DNA of 64,000 nt, taken from the NCBI RefSeq assembly GCF_023159225.1, contig NC_063177.1, positions 17,384,673 through 17,448,672 of the forward strand, written 5' to 3'. Made by a program: the position numbers and the translations under genes. Below the pieces are notes generated by a model. It saw nothing but the letters and a program-made list of their open reading frames with translations. It ran no database searches and was not told the origin of the DNA. Positions 1 to 11,961 of the stretch are shown in pieces. Position 1 is the stretch's first letter. The number at the start of each line of letters is the position of its first letter. The stretch comes from Perognathus longimembris pacificus. Lineage: Eukaryota; Chordata; Mammalia; Rodentia; Heteromyidae.

Positions 1-451
1 AGACAATGGGGAGATTTGTTTGGAGAGGCAAGCAGCAAGTTAGTAGATCCAGACACTGGTTGTCTAACTCCAAAGCCCTTGTTCTTTCCACAATACTGTG
101 TTATCTCCCCAAAGAAGGCTTACCACATTAAATGAACTGGAAAGTAGATGGGGAACTAGAACTAGCAAAATCTCTGTCTAGACTGAGGATGAGATTTACA
201 GATGATACGGGAAGGTGATGGTGGTGAGAGTAAGAGGAAGCAGCTTGAGAATACATGCTTCTAATTCCCAGGAGAAAGGTCAAGATCATCCAGAATAGGA
301 AGTGAAGGAGGTAACAAAGGGTTTAGGAAGATATGTACATCTGTATGTGTGTATATATTCCATTCCATTCACAGCTGGGCCAATGGAAATGTGATTTTAT
401 ATACATAAATAATTTCTTCATTTCTCTCCCCCCTCCCACCCCACTTTCTTT

Positions 452-677
452 CTTTGTGCTGGTAGTGGAGCTTGAATTCAGGGTCTTATGCTCTAACTTG
501 GCTTTTTCCGTTCATGGCTGGAGCTCTACTACTTGAGCCATGCCTCTAGCTCTGGATTTTTGGTGGTTAACTGGAGAAAAGTCTCTCTCAGATTTGTCTG
601 CCTGAGCTACCTTTGAACCCCATTCTCAAATCTAGTCTCCTGCATAGGACTACAGGTGTGAGCTACCAGTGTCCAGT
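452..677 (-). mobile_element. B1-ID chimeric SINE
   Basis: Inverted copy: ID-like part with ctacttgagcca, linker ttggtggttaactggag, then a B1-like part ending in the inverted start of the element. Confidence 0.82.
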
Positions 678-734
678 TTTTCTACACTTTGTATAATAAG
701 GATGTTTTGCTTTTGTCATTATAAGTGTGTGTGT

Positions 735-1175
735 GTGTGCTGGTCCCAGGACTTAAACTCAGGGCCTAGACTTTGTCCTTGAGCTTTTTTTTTTTTTTTT
801 TTTTTGGCTAGTCCTGGGCCTTGGACTCAGGGCCTGAGCACTGTCCCTGGCTTCTTTTTGCTCAAGGCTAGCACTCTGCCACTTGAACCATAGCGCTCCT
901 TCTGGCTGTTTTCTATATATGTGGTGCTGGGGAATTGAACCTAGGGCTTTATGTATATGAGGCAAGCATTCTTGCCACTAGGCCATATTCCCAGCCCCTG
1001 TCCCTGAGCTTTTTGTGCTCAAAGCTAGTGCTCTACCACTTGAGCCACAGCTCCATGTCCAGTGTTTTGGTGGTTAATTGGGAGATGAGAGTCTACTTTA
1101 GTGCTTGGGCTGGCTTTGAACCACAATCCTCAGATATCAGCTTCCTGAGTAGCTAGGAGCCACTGGCATCTGGCT
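735..1175 (-). mobile_element. B1-ID chimeric SINE split by a twin-ID SINE
   Basis: Pieces 735-788 and 999-1175 join into one inverted B1-ID element around the nested insertion. Confidence 0.85.
789..998 (-). mobile_element. Twin-ID SINE nested in an older B1-ID SINE
   Basis: Inverted copy that split an older SINE: tgtccttgagctttt (774-788) and tgtccctgagctttt (999-1013) are the two copies of its target, both inside the older element. Confidence 0.9.
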
Positions 1176-2008
1176 CATTATAAAATAATTTTATTATAAG
1201 TAAAATTTAAAATATGAATAAAATATTTAAAATTAAATACTTTTTGTGGAAAAGAAAGGTTTGTCTTGATTAGAAGTGGAAAGTGAACTTGCAGATTTTT
1301 TTAGCCATGGTGTTTTGTGGCCTTCTGAAATAGATCTGCATTTTAATGACTGAGGAAAATGAGAACAGATTTGAGGACTGTTCTAGCTATTTCAAAATGT
1401 CTTTGGGGGATAGTAAAGCAGTTTCCTAAATTAGTACATGTTCACATCTTGAAATCTAATAGAAATTACGTGCCAGACTGTAAGGAAATTTAATTTATTT
1501 AGTTTCTTTTTTTTTCCTTTCTAAAATTGCCATTAATGGAAAAAAAGATAAGTGTGTTTGATTTTGGAGAGAGACTTAGATTCCTTAGATCTAGTGAGTG
1601 ACCTTAGTAAAGAGGACATAGTGAGGAGGGGATTATGGGACCAATGCTCCTTTTAAGAAGCCCATAGATTTAAAAAAAAAATCTTGCTTTTAAATGCCAT
1701 AATTGGACATACTAATTCCTAAGAATTTGCAGAATTTATATTTAAAAGACAAACTCTTCATATTCCCACCCACACATGCCAGATAATTCCCTTCTTAAGA
1801 ATCAGGAGGCTTAGTTTCATTTCTGGCTTTGCCACCCTAAGATGCATGCTTTGGATATTAAAATAAGAGAAAAAAAAAGGTCACACAAACAAACATGTCT
1901 AAGAGGGACAATTGATTAATTTTCTCAGGAAAATTACAAAGCTGACTGGAATACTTTCCTTGCAGGAAAGTTATGGTATCTGACCAGAACAAAAAACAAC
2001 AACACTGA

Positions 2009-2096
2009 AGCCAGCACATGCCAGTTACTCCCAGATACTCAGGAATCCCAGCTACTCAAGAGATAAAGATTGGGAGGACAGAGGTTCAAAGAAAGG
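2009..2096 (+). mobile_element. B1-like monomer
   Basis: Diverged B1-like half ending ggttcaaag; the next element faces it. Confidence 0.65.
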
Positions 2097-2109
2097 GTCC
2101 CTCCTGTTG

Positions 2110-2220
2110 GGATGCAGTCTCATGGACTTTTCTGCCCAGAGCTGGCCTGGAACTGCAATCCTCCAAATCACAGCCTCCCAAGTAGCTAGGGTAATAGGCA
2201 TAAGCCACTGGTGCCTGGTT
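2110..2220 (-). mobile_element. B1-like monomer, inverted
   Basis: Inverted B1-like sequence (cagcctcccaagtagctagg) 13 bp from a plus-strand one, giving a potential hairpin. Confidence 0.75.
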
Positions 2221-2225
2221 CTGTA

Positions 2226-2455
2226 TGCACCTACTTATGTGAAATGTCTAGGACAGACACATTTACAGAGACAGAAAGTAGATTCATGGCTATAAGGCTA
2301 ATAGATACAGAGTTTCTTTTTTTGGGTGAAGATGTTTTGGAATTAGATGGTAATGATTGCATGACCTTGTGAATATACTAAAACCCACTGGACTGTCCAC
2401 TTTAAAGGGGGTGAATTGTATCATGAGTTGTAACTCAATTTTTAAAAAGGGATAA
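2226..2455 (+). mobile_element. L1 3' UTR fragment
   Basis: Matches the generic older-mammal L1 3' UTR: acagagacagaaagtagattc, gaatatactaaaacccactg and a final A-rich end. Confidence 0.75.
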
Positions 2456-2544
2456 ATATTTGAACTGAATCTTAAAGAATGTGCTTGTTGGCAGACAACT
2501 ATGGGAAGAGAGTTCTAGACAGTAAGAATAGGATGAGGAAAGGC

Positions 2545-2655
2545 AAGCCAGACACGGCTCACACCTGTAATCTTCGCTACTCAGGAGGCTGAAATCAGGA
2601 GAATTGTGGCACGAAACCAGCTGGGGCAGAGTGTGTGAGATCCTTAACTCAATCA
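2545..2655 (+). mobile_element. B1-like monomer
   Basis: B1-type start with cacacctgtaatcttcgctactcaggaggctg compressed by substitutions; ends before a second B1. Confidence 0.75.
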
Positions 2656-2662
2656 ACGAAAA

Positions 2663-2852
2663 GGAGCTGGACGTGGCGATACATGTCTGTCATCCTAGCT
2701 ATGTTGGAGGAATAAATAGGTCCAAGCTGGTCCTGGTAATAAGTGAGACCCTATTAAAAAAATAATGAAAGCAAGAAATGTAACTGGTAGCGGGTCTGCC
2801 TACCAAGAACAAGTCTCTCAGTTCAAATCCAAATCCTAGTATTAAAAAAGAG
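2663..2852 (+). mobile_element. B1-ID chimeric SINE
   Basis: B1-like left part followed by an A-rich linker and an ID-like right part (ctaccaagaacaag, cagttcaaatcc). Confidence 0.7.
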
Positions 2853-2952
2853 AAAAGGCAAACCACGAAAAGGAATACACACTCAGGAGGCACAACAGTT
2901 CAGAGGCTGGACTCTAGGGTATATGCAGATTAGTGGCAAAAACTGAGCTAAC

Positions 2953-3180
2953 AGCCAGGCACTGATTGCTTATGACTACAATCCTAGCTACTCAAGAGGC
3001 TGTGATCTGAGGGCTCTGATTCCTAAACAGCCCAATTAGGAAAGTCCACGGACTCTTATCTCCAATTAAACACCAAAAATCTAGAAGTGGTACAGTGCCA
3101 GCCTTGAACTAAAACACTAAGGGACAGCTCCTAGGCTCTGAGTCCAAGCCTTCAGTACTACCCCCAACACCAAACCAACA
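2953..3180 (+). mobile_element. B1-ID chimeric SINE
   Basis: Complete arrangement with tcttatctccaattaa linker and ID right half. Confidence 0.82.
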
Positions 3181-3792
3181 AGAATAAAACAAAAAATTGT
3201 CCTAACACAGTAAGAAAGAATAAATGACATGACCTCTGTCCATCTTGTCAGAATCTTCCTTCATCAATTTGGAATCAATGAAGAACTCCATTGCACTTTG
3301 ACAAGCCCAACTCACCTTTTTCTCACTAATATAAAACATATTCATTAATATTATTGGTTATTCTGATTCTTCTACCCCAATGAGTGTACACTCCTTGAGG
3401 GTAGCCTTATCTAAATACAGATAATTCCTACCTTCACAACCCTTTGTTCACATTGTCACCGTTTGGAATGGCCTCTTAATCACAAATTCAGTAATTACAA
3501 ATTCATTTGAAATAAAGAGATTATTCCTTAAGTCCATGGACCACATCTTATACCACCTTCTGTTTCTCATGTTGTCTTGAATACACAGTTTAGTACTTTT
3601 AAAATAGTAGTGATCTCTTTGTACCTTGTATTACAGTGATCTGGGCATCCCTGTCACCTCCACATTTCTTGCCCCTCACCTATTAGGATCCAAGCACCTG
3701 AGAATAATGTCTATGCCTTTCCCAGCCTTGCAACTCCAAGTACTATGCTAGCCGAGTTGCTCAGCAAATAGCAAAAGTGATGGAATCAAGCC

Positions 3793-3870
3793 AGGCAAGG
3801 TGGCTCTAGTGGTAGAGTGCCTGCCTAGCAAATTCAAAGCCCTGAGTTCAAAATCCAGTGACATAAAAAA
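3793..3870 (+). mobile_element. ID-like monomer
   Basis: Single unit with ctagtggtagagtgcctgcc and an A-rich tail. Confidence 0.75.
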
Positions 3871-3969
3871 TAAAGAAGGGGGGAGGAGGAAGAGGGAAAG
3901 GGAGGCGAAGGAAGGATGAGGGGCAGGAGACTCAATTATAGGCAGAATTAATAATTTTAAAATAATTTT

Positions 3970-4198
3970 GGGCTGGGGATATGGCCTAGTGGCAAGAGTG
4001 CTTGCCTCGTATACATGAGGCCCTGGGTTCAATTCCCCAGCACCACATATACAGAAAACGGCCAGAAGCGGCGCTGTGGCTCAAGTGGCAGAGTGCTAGC
4101 CTTGAGCAAAAAGAAGCCAGGGACAGTGCTCAGGCCCTGAGTCCAAGCCCCAGGACTGGCAAAAAAATAAAACAAAATAAAATAAATAAATAAAAATT
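3970..4198 (+). mobile_element. Twin-ID SINE
   Basis: Full dimer ending in a mixed A/T tail (aaaataaaac repeats). B box ggttcaattcc has one change from the tRNA consensus. Confidence 0.9.
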
Positions 4199-4992
4199 TT
4201 AAATCCTTGAAGAAAATACATGAAACAGGATGCAGGCACAAATAACAGAGGGTGTATGTTGAATCAATTTGTGAATACTTGGCATGTTTATTTTCATCAC
4301 ATGGATTTCATTTTGCTAGAACTCCAGAAGATTCAGACAAAAAGTAATGGTCTCCCAGCTGCTGTGTTCCGAGTCTGTGGTTTTTCCTAGGATATAAACA
4401 AAAAATTCTGGAGGTATGGTTAATGTTTTCTGGTGTGGGTCTGGAGGAGAAATAGACCATAGGGTAGGGAGTGCTTGAGGGAAATCTACCTAATGAACTG
4501 ACAGTTAATATAAGCAACACCTGGAGTGTTAAACCCACTCCAACTGTTATTTTATTGAAAAAAAAATTGCACTCTTCCTTTGGTCAATGAAAATTCTTTC
4601 AGCAGCTGCGTTCCAGGCTGAAGTGTGGCAGTTCAGGAGAGATGGCAGCTGGAACAGATCACATCCAGGGTACAGAGAATGCTCACCAGCAACTAGGAGG
4701 ACAATCAGAGCCTATAGAGCAAAAGTCTCACGACCATGTTCCTTGGAGAAACTGCATCAGCCTCTGCCTGGTAGCTCAGAGTGTGCTGAGCAAGAAAGAG
4801 CAAGAACACTGAAAACACATATCAGTTTCTGATAAGGAACGGGCCAGCTTTGTCCCAAAGAACTTTATGTCTGCCTACTCTTTAAATTCCAAAGCAAAAT
4901 TCTTTGGTTTTACTATCATTTTTGTTATAATCTACTCCAAAACCAAATTCAGAATCCCTAAACCTGGCAATTCCTCTTGAGAAAAGGTAAAG

Positions 4993-5215
4993 TGTTAACA
5001 CTCACTGAGCACTTATTATGTGACTGGCACCAGCCAGGCCCTGTCTGGTTACATCTGCACACCAAGTCTGGAAGGTGACAGCCACATTTCACATACAGAG
5101 GTGGCAATAGGCCTAGAAAGGTTAAGTCAATTGCTCACTACCCTCAAAGGAAAAACTGGAAGAGTTAGGCCCCTATCTCAGTCAGGTCCTTTCCACTGCC
5201 TTATGCCAAACTACT
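4993..5215 (-). mobile_element. MIR
   Basis: Inverted MIR: cactgagcacttattatgtg and later aggttaagtcaattgctcac match the conserved core and 3' part. Confidence 0.75.
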
Positions 5216-5349
5216 AGCTAGTGTGCCCTAGAAAAATTATTTCTCAAAAATGTCTAAGAATGCTATAAGAGCCCGTGATTCTTGGTACCAGCAACTGTTT
5301 CTATAAGGAAACATATAATAAATGTTTTTGCTTTGCCATTGGAATTAAC

Positions 5350-5489
5350 GTAGTTCTATGGTTATAAAACAGCCATCCATAGATAGCATGCAAATGAATG
5401 AATGTGGCTGTGTTTCAATAAAACTTTATTTACAAATACAGGTAGAGGACCACACTTAGCCCACAAGCTATAGTTTGCCAACTCCTGCC
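5350..5489 (+). mobile_element. hAT-like DNA transposon remnant
   Basis: tgtgtttcaataaaacttta and tatagtttgccaactcctg match a widespread mammalian non-autonomous hAT family; the second is its terminal inverted repeat. Confidence 0.65.
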
Positions 5490-5670
5490 TGCTCTACAAG
5501 GTTCTAGAGTGCGCAGCTTCATGTTAATTGGGCTTAGAAATTTTTTAAAAAATTACTAATTTCAACTTAAGGAACAAACGTGGTTGTCTTCAATGTTCAA
5601 GGCAGTATGAGATAGAGAGCATGGTATGAGACATGGTCTATCCACTTGAGAAATCTATATTCTTTTTCTT

Positions 5671-5744
5671 ATTTTTGAGTCAGGGCTCAGGCTGGCCTTG
5701 AACTCCAAGAATTGGGATTATAGACATGTACCACCTTGCCCAGC
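5671..5744 (-). mobile_element. B1-like fragment, inverted
   Basis: caggctggccttgaactcc and gggattatagacatgtacc are inverted B1 landmarks. Confidence 0.75.
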
Positions 5745-6110
5745 AGGAATGTACATTCTTCTGGGGAAAGAAAAGTCACAGACACATAGAATCCAAAAAC
5801 ACCAAGGGGAGGTAGCATATGGTAGGTGCCAAAGGAGAAGTGAGCTGACTGATAGGCCATTAGGGTATTAGAAAACCAGAGTCCAAAAGCTGATCAAATA
5901 GTCTTACATTGGCAGCAGAACTCAGAAAGAGTCAGAAAAAAATCTCTCAGTGGGCAAGAATGAAGCATGAGTCAGATATGACTGCTTTAGCACTAACAGA
6001 AATACCCTTTCTGGTGAGACCACATGAAGATTTTTAGCATGTGTCAGACACTAATCAAAGACCACATCTCCTTAGACTCACCAAACATATGTGCTCCTTG
6101 TCTCATTCTT

Positions 6111-6320
6111 TTTCTTTTCTTTTTTTTTTTCTGGTCCTGGGGCTTGAACTCAGAGCCTGGGCTCTGTCTCTGAGCCTCTCTGTGCTCAAGGCTAGCACTC
6201 TATCACTTGAGCCACAATGCCACTTCCATCTTTTTCTGTTTATGTGGTACTGAGGAATTGAACCCAGGACTTCACGCATGCTAGGGAAGCACTCTACCAC
6301 TAAGCCACATTCCCAGCCCC
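6111..6320 (-). mobile_element. Twin-ID SINE
   Basis: Inverted dimer of an older subfamily (tagtggtagagtgc type). Duplication tgtctcattctt just left of the T run and again from about 6324. Confidence 0.88.
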
Positions 6321-6510
6321 ACCTGTCTCATTCTTAAAAGACAAGCAATGACATACGAAGAAAGATGAGAGAGTCCTTTGAGGGAAATCAGGGGAGGTCT
6401 TGCTGTTGTCAGTGTCCATGACACTGAGCCACAGGCTAGACCAGGGCTAAGGAAAACTATCTCTTGTCAACTGTCAGAATTCTAATAAAGAGTCAGTACC
6501 TAAACCTTAC

Positions 6511-6589
6511 CTTGCTCATGGCTGTCAGGGCAGGGTCGCAGGCCGCATCTAAGTCCTGCACTAACAACTGGATACTGCTGGAGATGACA
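6511..6589 (-). CDS. VPS53: VPS53 exon, about residues 596-622 (last exon seen)
   Basis: This 79-bp exon is one base completing Thr596 plus 26 codons: [20 protein letters not shown] then LTAMSK. The acceptor is gatttgcag and the donor gtaagg, phase 0. In human the next exon starts MQWQ (from memory) and carries the C-terminal region toward Gln695 and beyond. I looked for it in the remaining 6.5 kb and did not see it, so it should lie past the left edge. Identical to the remembered human residues. Confidence 0.96.
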
Positions 6590-7256
<667 letters not shown>

Positions 7257-7329
7257 TTAGAAAAAAAAGAAACAGAACACGCTTAATAATTAGCCAAAGA
7301 AAAAGAATAATTAGCCAAAGGAGTTTCAG

Positions 7330-7500
7330 AATAGTAGTTAACATTTACTAAGTCTGATGAATCAGATACAATCCTAGACATTTGTGTGTCTCAGTTAATT
7401 CTCACAACTCTATAAGGGACAGCCCACTATTACCCTCTTTACAGATGAGAAATTGGGAGATGTCTACCCAAGATATTAAGTGGTGGGCCTGAAATAAACT
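7330..7500 (-). mobile_element. MIR
   Basis: Inverted MIR: ttaattctcacaactctata and attaccctctttacagatgag are its core. Confidence 0.8.
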
Positions 7501-7649
7501 TTCTCAGAAGCACATATAATCTTTACCCTGTGTTACACCTCTCTTGAGATATTGGTAATTCATAGGATTAATTATGAAAAGGTTCCAGTTTGAAGATATT
7601 CTGTCCCATGCCAATCAGAATCAGAAGCCTTTGTAAAAGATTCACTGAA

Positions 7650-7886
7650 GCTAGGTGCTGGTGGCTTGTGCCTGTAATCCCAGCTACTCAGGAGGCTGAG
7701 ATCTGAGGATTGCAGTTGGAAGCCAGCCCAGGTAGGAAATTCTGTGAGACTCTTATCTCTACTAAACTACTCAATAAAGCCAGAAGTGGCACTGTGACTC
7801 AAGTGGTAGAGTGCTTACCCTGAGCAAAAGAAACTCAGGGACAGCACCCAGACCCAGAGTTCAAGCCCCAGGACTGGCAAAAAAAA
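7650..7886 (+). mobile_element. B1-ID chimeric SINE
   Basis: Complete copy with duplication aagattcactga at 7638-7649 and about 7887-7898. Confidence 0.9.
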
Positions 7887-8009
7887 AGATTCACTGAGCA
7901 TGATGATGAGGCATTTGCCTTACCAATGTGTTGGAGACCAGGTGATTAAACCCATGGACCATCTCCACCTTTATTAGCCTACAGAATATAAATGCAAATA
8001 CAAATAAAT

Positions 8010-8205
8010 ACATGAGGCTGAGATCTGAGGATCTCAGTTTGAAGCCAGCTTGAGCAGAAAGTCCATAAGATTCTTGTTTCCAAGAGTTTCGCTGGTTAGC
8101 AAAAGGCTGAAAATAGAGCTGTGGCTACAGTGATAGAACACCAGCCTTGAATGAAAAGAAAACATCAAGTAAAAGCTCAAGGCACAGTACTGGAAAGAAT
8201 CAAAC
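8010..8205 (+). mobile_element. B1-ID chimeric SINE, 5' truncated
   Basis: Starts inside the B1 half at gaggctgagatctgagg and continues through a diverged ID half. Confidence 0.78.
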
Positions 8206-8641
8206 CAACCCATATACCAACCCAACAGAACCCTTACTTGTTCCTAGAGCCTTGGAGAAAAATACAATTGCCTAGGACAGGGGCTATCTGAAGACATCCC
8301 TGAGTTTTGGTTAATCTAGTGCTCCTAACCTATCACAGTTACTCCAATGATAATATATGCTTTGTGTTCAATTAAAAGTGCTGTAGAGATAGGTGTTATC
8401 TTTATGGAAGGCAATGTGTTTAAGAAGTAAGATTTTAGATGTACAAATTTTTAATATGGAAGTTTACACCTAGAAATAATATTAAATGAAATAAAGAGAA
8501 TGTACAGAGGCATGCAGGCATTCTTAGCAGCATTCATTAATTTAGTCCAATATTTCCTGAAAGAAAGCCTATCTTGCAGGCTATTTAACCAAGAGATGAT
8601 GTTACTCAGTGAACACTGCTCTCAAAAAGCTCACAGTTGAG

Positions 8642-8846
8642 GCTGGGAATATGGCCTAGTGGCAAGAGTGCTTGCCTCATATACATGAAGCCCTGGATTC
8701 AATTCCTCAGCACCACATATATAGAAAAAGCCAGAAGTGGTGCTGTGCTCAAGTGGCATAGTGCTAACTTTGAGCAAAAAGAAGCCAGGGACAGTGCTCA
8801 GGCCCTGAGTCCAAAGCCCAGGACTGGCCAAAAAAACCCCAAAAAC
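8642..8846 (+). mobile_element. Twin-ID SINE
   Basis: Full dimer with duplication ctcacagttgag at 8630-8641 and 8847-8858; tail is short and mixed. Confidence 0.9.
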
Positions 8847-8984
8847 CTCACAGTTGAGTGTTGGTTTAGATTATGGAAAACCTGGAAGCACTCTGCATGG
8901 GTATCAGTGAGGGGCTGATAAAACACATTGTGGCATAGGCTTGTGCTTACAAGGCTTCTTTTGCTATTACACTGAAAATAAAAC

Positions 8985-9425
8985 CCAAACTTCTAATCAT
9001 GACTTGGGTCCTGTCCAGCTTTTCTGGCCCCATCTTCTACTTTCCGTCCTGCCTGCTAGGCTTTGGTTACACTAGCCTTTGAAGTTTTAAGGACGCACTA
9101 GCACACTAGGGTCTCTCTCCCTCAGGATCTTTATCCCAACATTTATATTTCCTCCTCCTAAACTATCTGAGCCCCCCTCCTAACCAGCCGGTTGCCCTGG
9201 AGTACTCCCACTTCCAACCCCTCCAAGCTTCTCACTTGGCATCTGTTTCCTCCCTAACACACATTATGAAGTAAAAATGAATAATAAGCTTAATGTCGGC
9301 TGACTTATGTACTATCTGTCTCTCCCATCACTTCTAAAGATTCCTGATGGAAGACACTTGTCTAGTCTGTTCACTGCTTTTTATTAACACCTGTCATAGT
9401 GCCCGAGACATAATAAGTGTTTAAG
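8985..9425 (+). mobile_element. L2 LINE 3' fragment
   Basis: Follows the L2 3' region: aaacccaaacttctaatcatg, tggccccatcttc, cctccctaacac, and a 3' end with gtgcccgagacataataag. Confidence 0.72.
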
Positions 9426-9509
9426 AAAGTTTTGGGAATTTTTTTTTAAAGAATGGGAGAATAAATGGAATACTCAGTAGAAGTGACTGAAAAAAGAAAA
9501 ACCACCAGA

Positions 9510-9745
9510 TGTAACATTGACATGGAAAGATGTCCATAACTCAGTTACAGAAAAAACAATGCTGCTTCATTGTACAGTAATATGTAGGGCATGGGCCCAT
9601 TCTTATTTATAAAGATACATAAAAAATTGTTTGGGAAGATAGACTACTATCCATTTTGTACAGATAACAGTAGCTGCTCCAAAGAGTGAAATTATGGGCA
9701 AGTTTCATCCATTACATATGTGTTTCTATAGTATCTGAAACTTTA
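9510..9745 (+). mobile_element. Old L1 3' fragment
   Basis: catggaaagatgtccataac and gaaattatgggcaagttt match the 3' UTR of old mammalian L1s. Confidence 0.6.
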
Positions 9746-9976
9746 CATGGTCAGTCGTGCTCACTGTACTCTCACTGATCCCTCCATCCTTTGACTTGTT
9801 GGTAAGCAAATCCTAGACATTTTCCTTTCTAAGTATTTCAATGTTATCTCTAAAACAAAAGACTCATTCCTAAAAAGTTACCAATTCTTTTAATATCAAA
9901 TACCACTTACCTTGTTTCTTTGTTTAAAGTTGACATTTTTCCTCATTGCTTACAACTTTAAAATACTATTAACTGT

Positions 9977-10212
9977 TGGGTACTGGGTGGCTCACGCTTG
10001 TCATCCTACCTACTCAGGAGGTTGAAATCTGAGGATCAAGGTTCAAAGATAGCACAGGCAGAAAAGTCCTTGTGAGACTCTTATCTCTAATTAATCACTC
10101 AAAAACTGGAAGTGGCGCAGTGGTTCAAGTGGTAGAGTGCAAGCCTTGAGCACAAAGAGGCTCAGGGACAATGCCCAGGCCCTGAGCTCAAGCTCTATAA
10201 CCAAAAACAAAA
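9977..10212 (+). mobile_element. B1-ID chimeric SINE
   Basis: Complete, with tcttatctctaattaatcac linker and caagtggtagagtgcaagcc. Confidence 0.88.
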
Positions 10213-10257
10213 AATTTTAAAAAATGTATATATACTATGAATCAAGATCCAAATAAA

Positions 10258-10342
10258 GTTGGAAATGGAAATTCATGCCTCTAATCCCAGCACTTGGGAG
10301 GCAGAGATGTGAGCTACATAGTGAGATCCTCTCTTTAAAAAG
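10258..10342 (+). mobile_element. B1-like monomer
   Basis: Short B1 with taatcccagcacttgggagg and a deletion in its middle. Confidence 0.8.
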
Positions 10343-10350
10343 CCAAGCTG

Positions 10351-10565
10351 GGGGCTGGGGATATGGCCTAGTGGCAAGAGTGCCTGCCTCATATACATGA
10401 GGCCCTGGGTTCGATTCCCCAGCACCACATATACAGAAAATGGCCAGAAGTGGCGCTGTGGCTCAAGTGGCAGAGTGCTAGCCTTGAGCAAAAAGAAGCC
10501 AGGGACAGTGCTCAGGCCCAGAGTCCAAGTCCCAGGACTGGCCAAAAAAAAAAAAAAAAAAAAAA
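10351..10565 (+). mobile_element. Twin-ID SINE inserted between two SINEs
   Basis: Full dimer, duplication aaaagccaagctg at 10338-10350 and 10566-10578. It landed at the junction of a B1 monomer and a B1-ID SINE. Confidence 0.9.
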
Positions 10566-10569
10566 AAAA

Positions 10570-10785
10570 GCCAAGCTGATGCCAGTGGCTCACACCTGTA
10601 AGTGTAGCCACTTAAGAGGCTGAGATCTGATTATAGCAATTCAAAGCAGGGAAGTTCATGAAATTCATATCCCCAACTAATCAGCAAAAAGTACAAAGTG
10701 GAGTTGTGGCTCATGTGGTAGAGTGGTAACTTTGAGTAAATAAACCTAAAGGAGATCACCTAGGCCTTGAGTTAACCCCTAGTAC
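10570..10785 (+). mobile_element. B1-ID chimeric SINE
   Basis: Diverged complete copy just after the inserted twin-ID. Confidence 0.82.
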
Positions 10786-10904
10786 CAGTATGTGCACACA
10801 GGTGTGGACACAGATATACACACACAATCAGAAAACTGCTACATGGTGGTACTGTGTACTTATATCAGGAGACACATAATTTTTTACTCCTTCAGGTCTT
10901 TTTT

Positions 10905-10983
10905 GAGGTGGTAATGGGGTTTGAACCTAGGGCCCTAGGCATGCTAGGCAAGTACTCTATCACTGTGTTGCACCTCCAGCCTT
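10905..10983 (-). mobile_element. ID-like monomer, inverted
   Basis: ggtttgaacctagggccctaggcatgc compressed form; ends cacctccagcc. Confidence 0.78.
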
Positions 10984-11334
10984 TTTCTGATGTCAACAGC
11001 CAATGATGCTCAATGACCAGATTCATTATCCATTAGAAAGCATGAAGACTGATCTCCATTTTCTTCTTCACTTATTACCCCAATTCTACTACACAGATAT
11101 GACCATCAATAATTTGGTGGATCAGATAGGAAAGATGGATAAAAGCTCTTGCTTAATTCACTAGTACTGAATTCATACCTATGGTGCTTAACTTCTTCAA
11201 AGGCAAGAAATGAATTTTAATACAATCATTTTAATCAAATGGAGTTAAATGCATTTGCTGTTTTCAGTTCTTGCTGAAGTAAACTGATGTTGGTATGTTC
11301 TGTCTCTTGACAGTAGAGCTCATGAAGGCTGGCT

Positions 11335-11720
11335 TCCGTATTAGTTTCCTATGGCTGTTATAACAAATTATCATTAACTTAGTGGTTTAAAGATGACAAA
11401 CATTTACTCTGGAGACCAGAAATCTGGAATCAGGTGAGGTAGGGTTGACTTCTAGAGTTTCTCAAGGAGGTCTCTCTTCTACCTTTTGGTGCTTGCTGGC
11501 AGCCTTTGGTGTTCATGGCTAGTAGATGCATCCTTCTAGTCTACCTCTATCTTCTCATGGTCCTCACTACATCTTTAGATTTATGGAGTTAAATCTCTCT
11601 CATTGTCATTGTATTAGTGCCTACCTTATGTTTAGGGTGAGCTTGTCTTTAGGTACTTGTACTGCAAACAGTGTAATTTCCAAATAGGCCATATTTGAAT
11701 GTACTGAGTTCAGACATTTT
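11335..11720 (+). mobile_element. Ancient interspersed repeat, class not assigned
   Basis: gtattagtttcctatggctg and ttataacaaattatcattaa recall an abundant old mammalian repeat whose class I cannot name with certainty. Its 3' part supplied the target of the neighbouring SINE. Confidence 0.5.
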
Positions 11721-11721
11721 T

Positions 11722-11961
11722 TAATGCATGTCATTTTTTTATTAACCTGCCTATTCACTTTTTTTTTTGGCCAGTCCTGGGCCTTGGACTCAGGGCCTGA
11801 GCACTGTCCCTGGTTTCTTTATGCTCAAGGCTAGCACTCTGCCACTTGAACCACAGTGCCACTTCTGGCCGTTTTCTATATATATGGTGCTAGGGAATTG
11901 AACCCAGGGCTTAGTGTATACGAGGCAAGCGCTCTTGCCACTAGGCCATATTCCCAGCCCA
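11722..11961 (-). mobile_element. Twin-ID SINE with extra 3' sequence
   Basis: Inverted dimer (about 11761-11960) whose A tail is followed, on the minus strand, by GTGAATAGGCAGGTTAAT, seven A and a further 12 bases before the target duplication agttcagacattttt (11707-11721 and 11962-11976). Confidence 0.85.

Larger units (their letters stand above)
1..6510 (-). other. VPS53: Intron 3' of the residue-622 exon (partial)
   Basis: Intron after the residue-622 exon, open at the left edge. It holds SINEs, an L1 3' UTR, a MIR and a DNA-transposon remnant, listed separately. Stretches 1-450, 1176-2008, 3181-3792, 4199-4992, 5490-5670 and 5745-6097 show nothing I can name; they are AT-rich with no conserved reading frame. 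Confidence 0.85.

Noticed and set aside
1..6510. Downstream VPS53 exon beginning MQWQ
   Set aside because: No matching reverse-strand reading frame found; expected to the left of the window.
10273..10611. Recurring peptide with GPWTQGLSTVPGFFLLKASTL (also at 25155, 55150 and elsewhere)
   Set aside because: It is the inverted twin-ID SINE read in one frame; it recurs wherever that SINE does.
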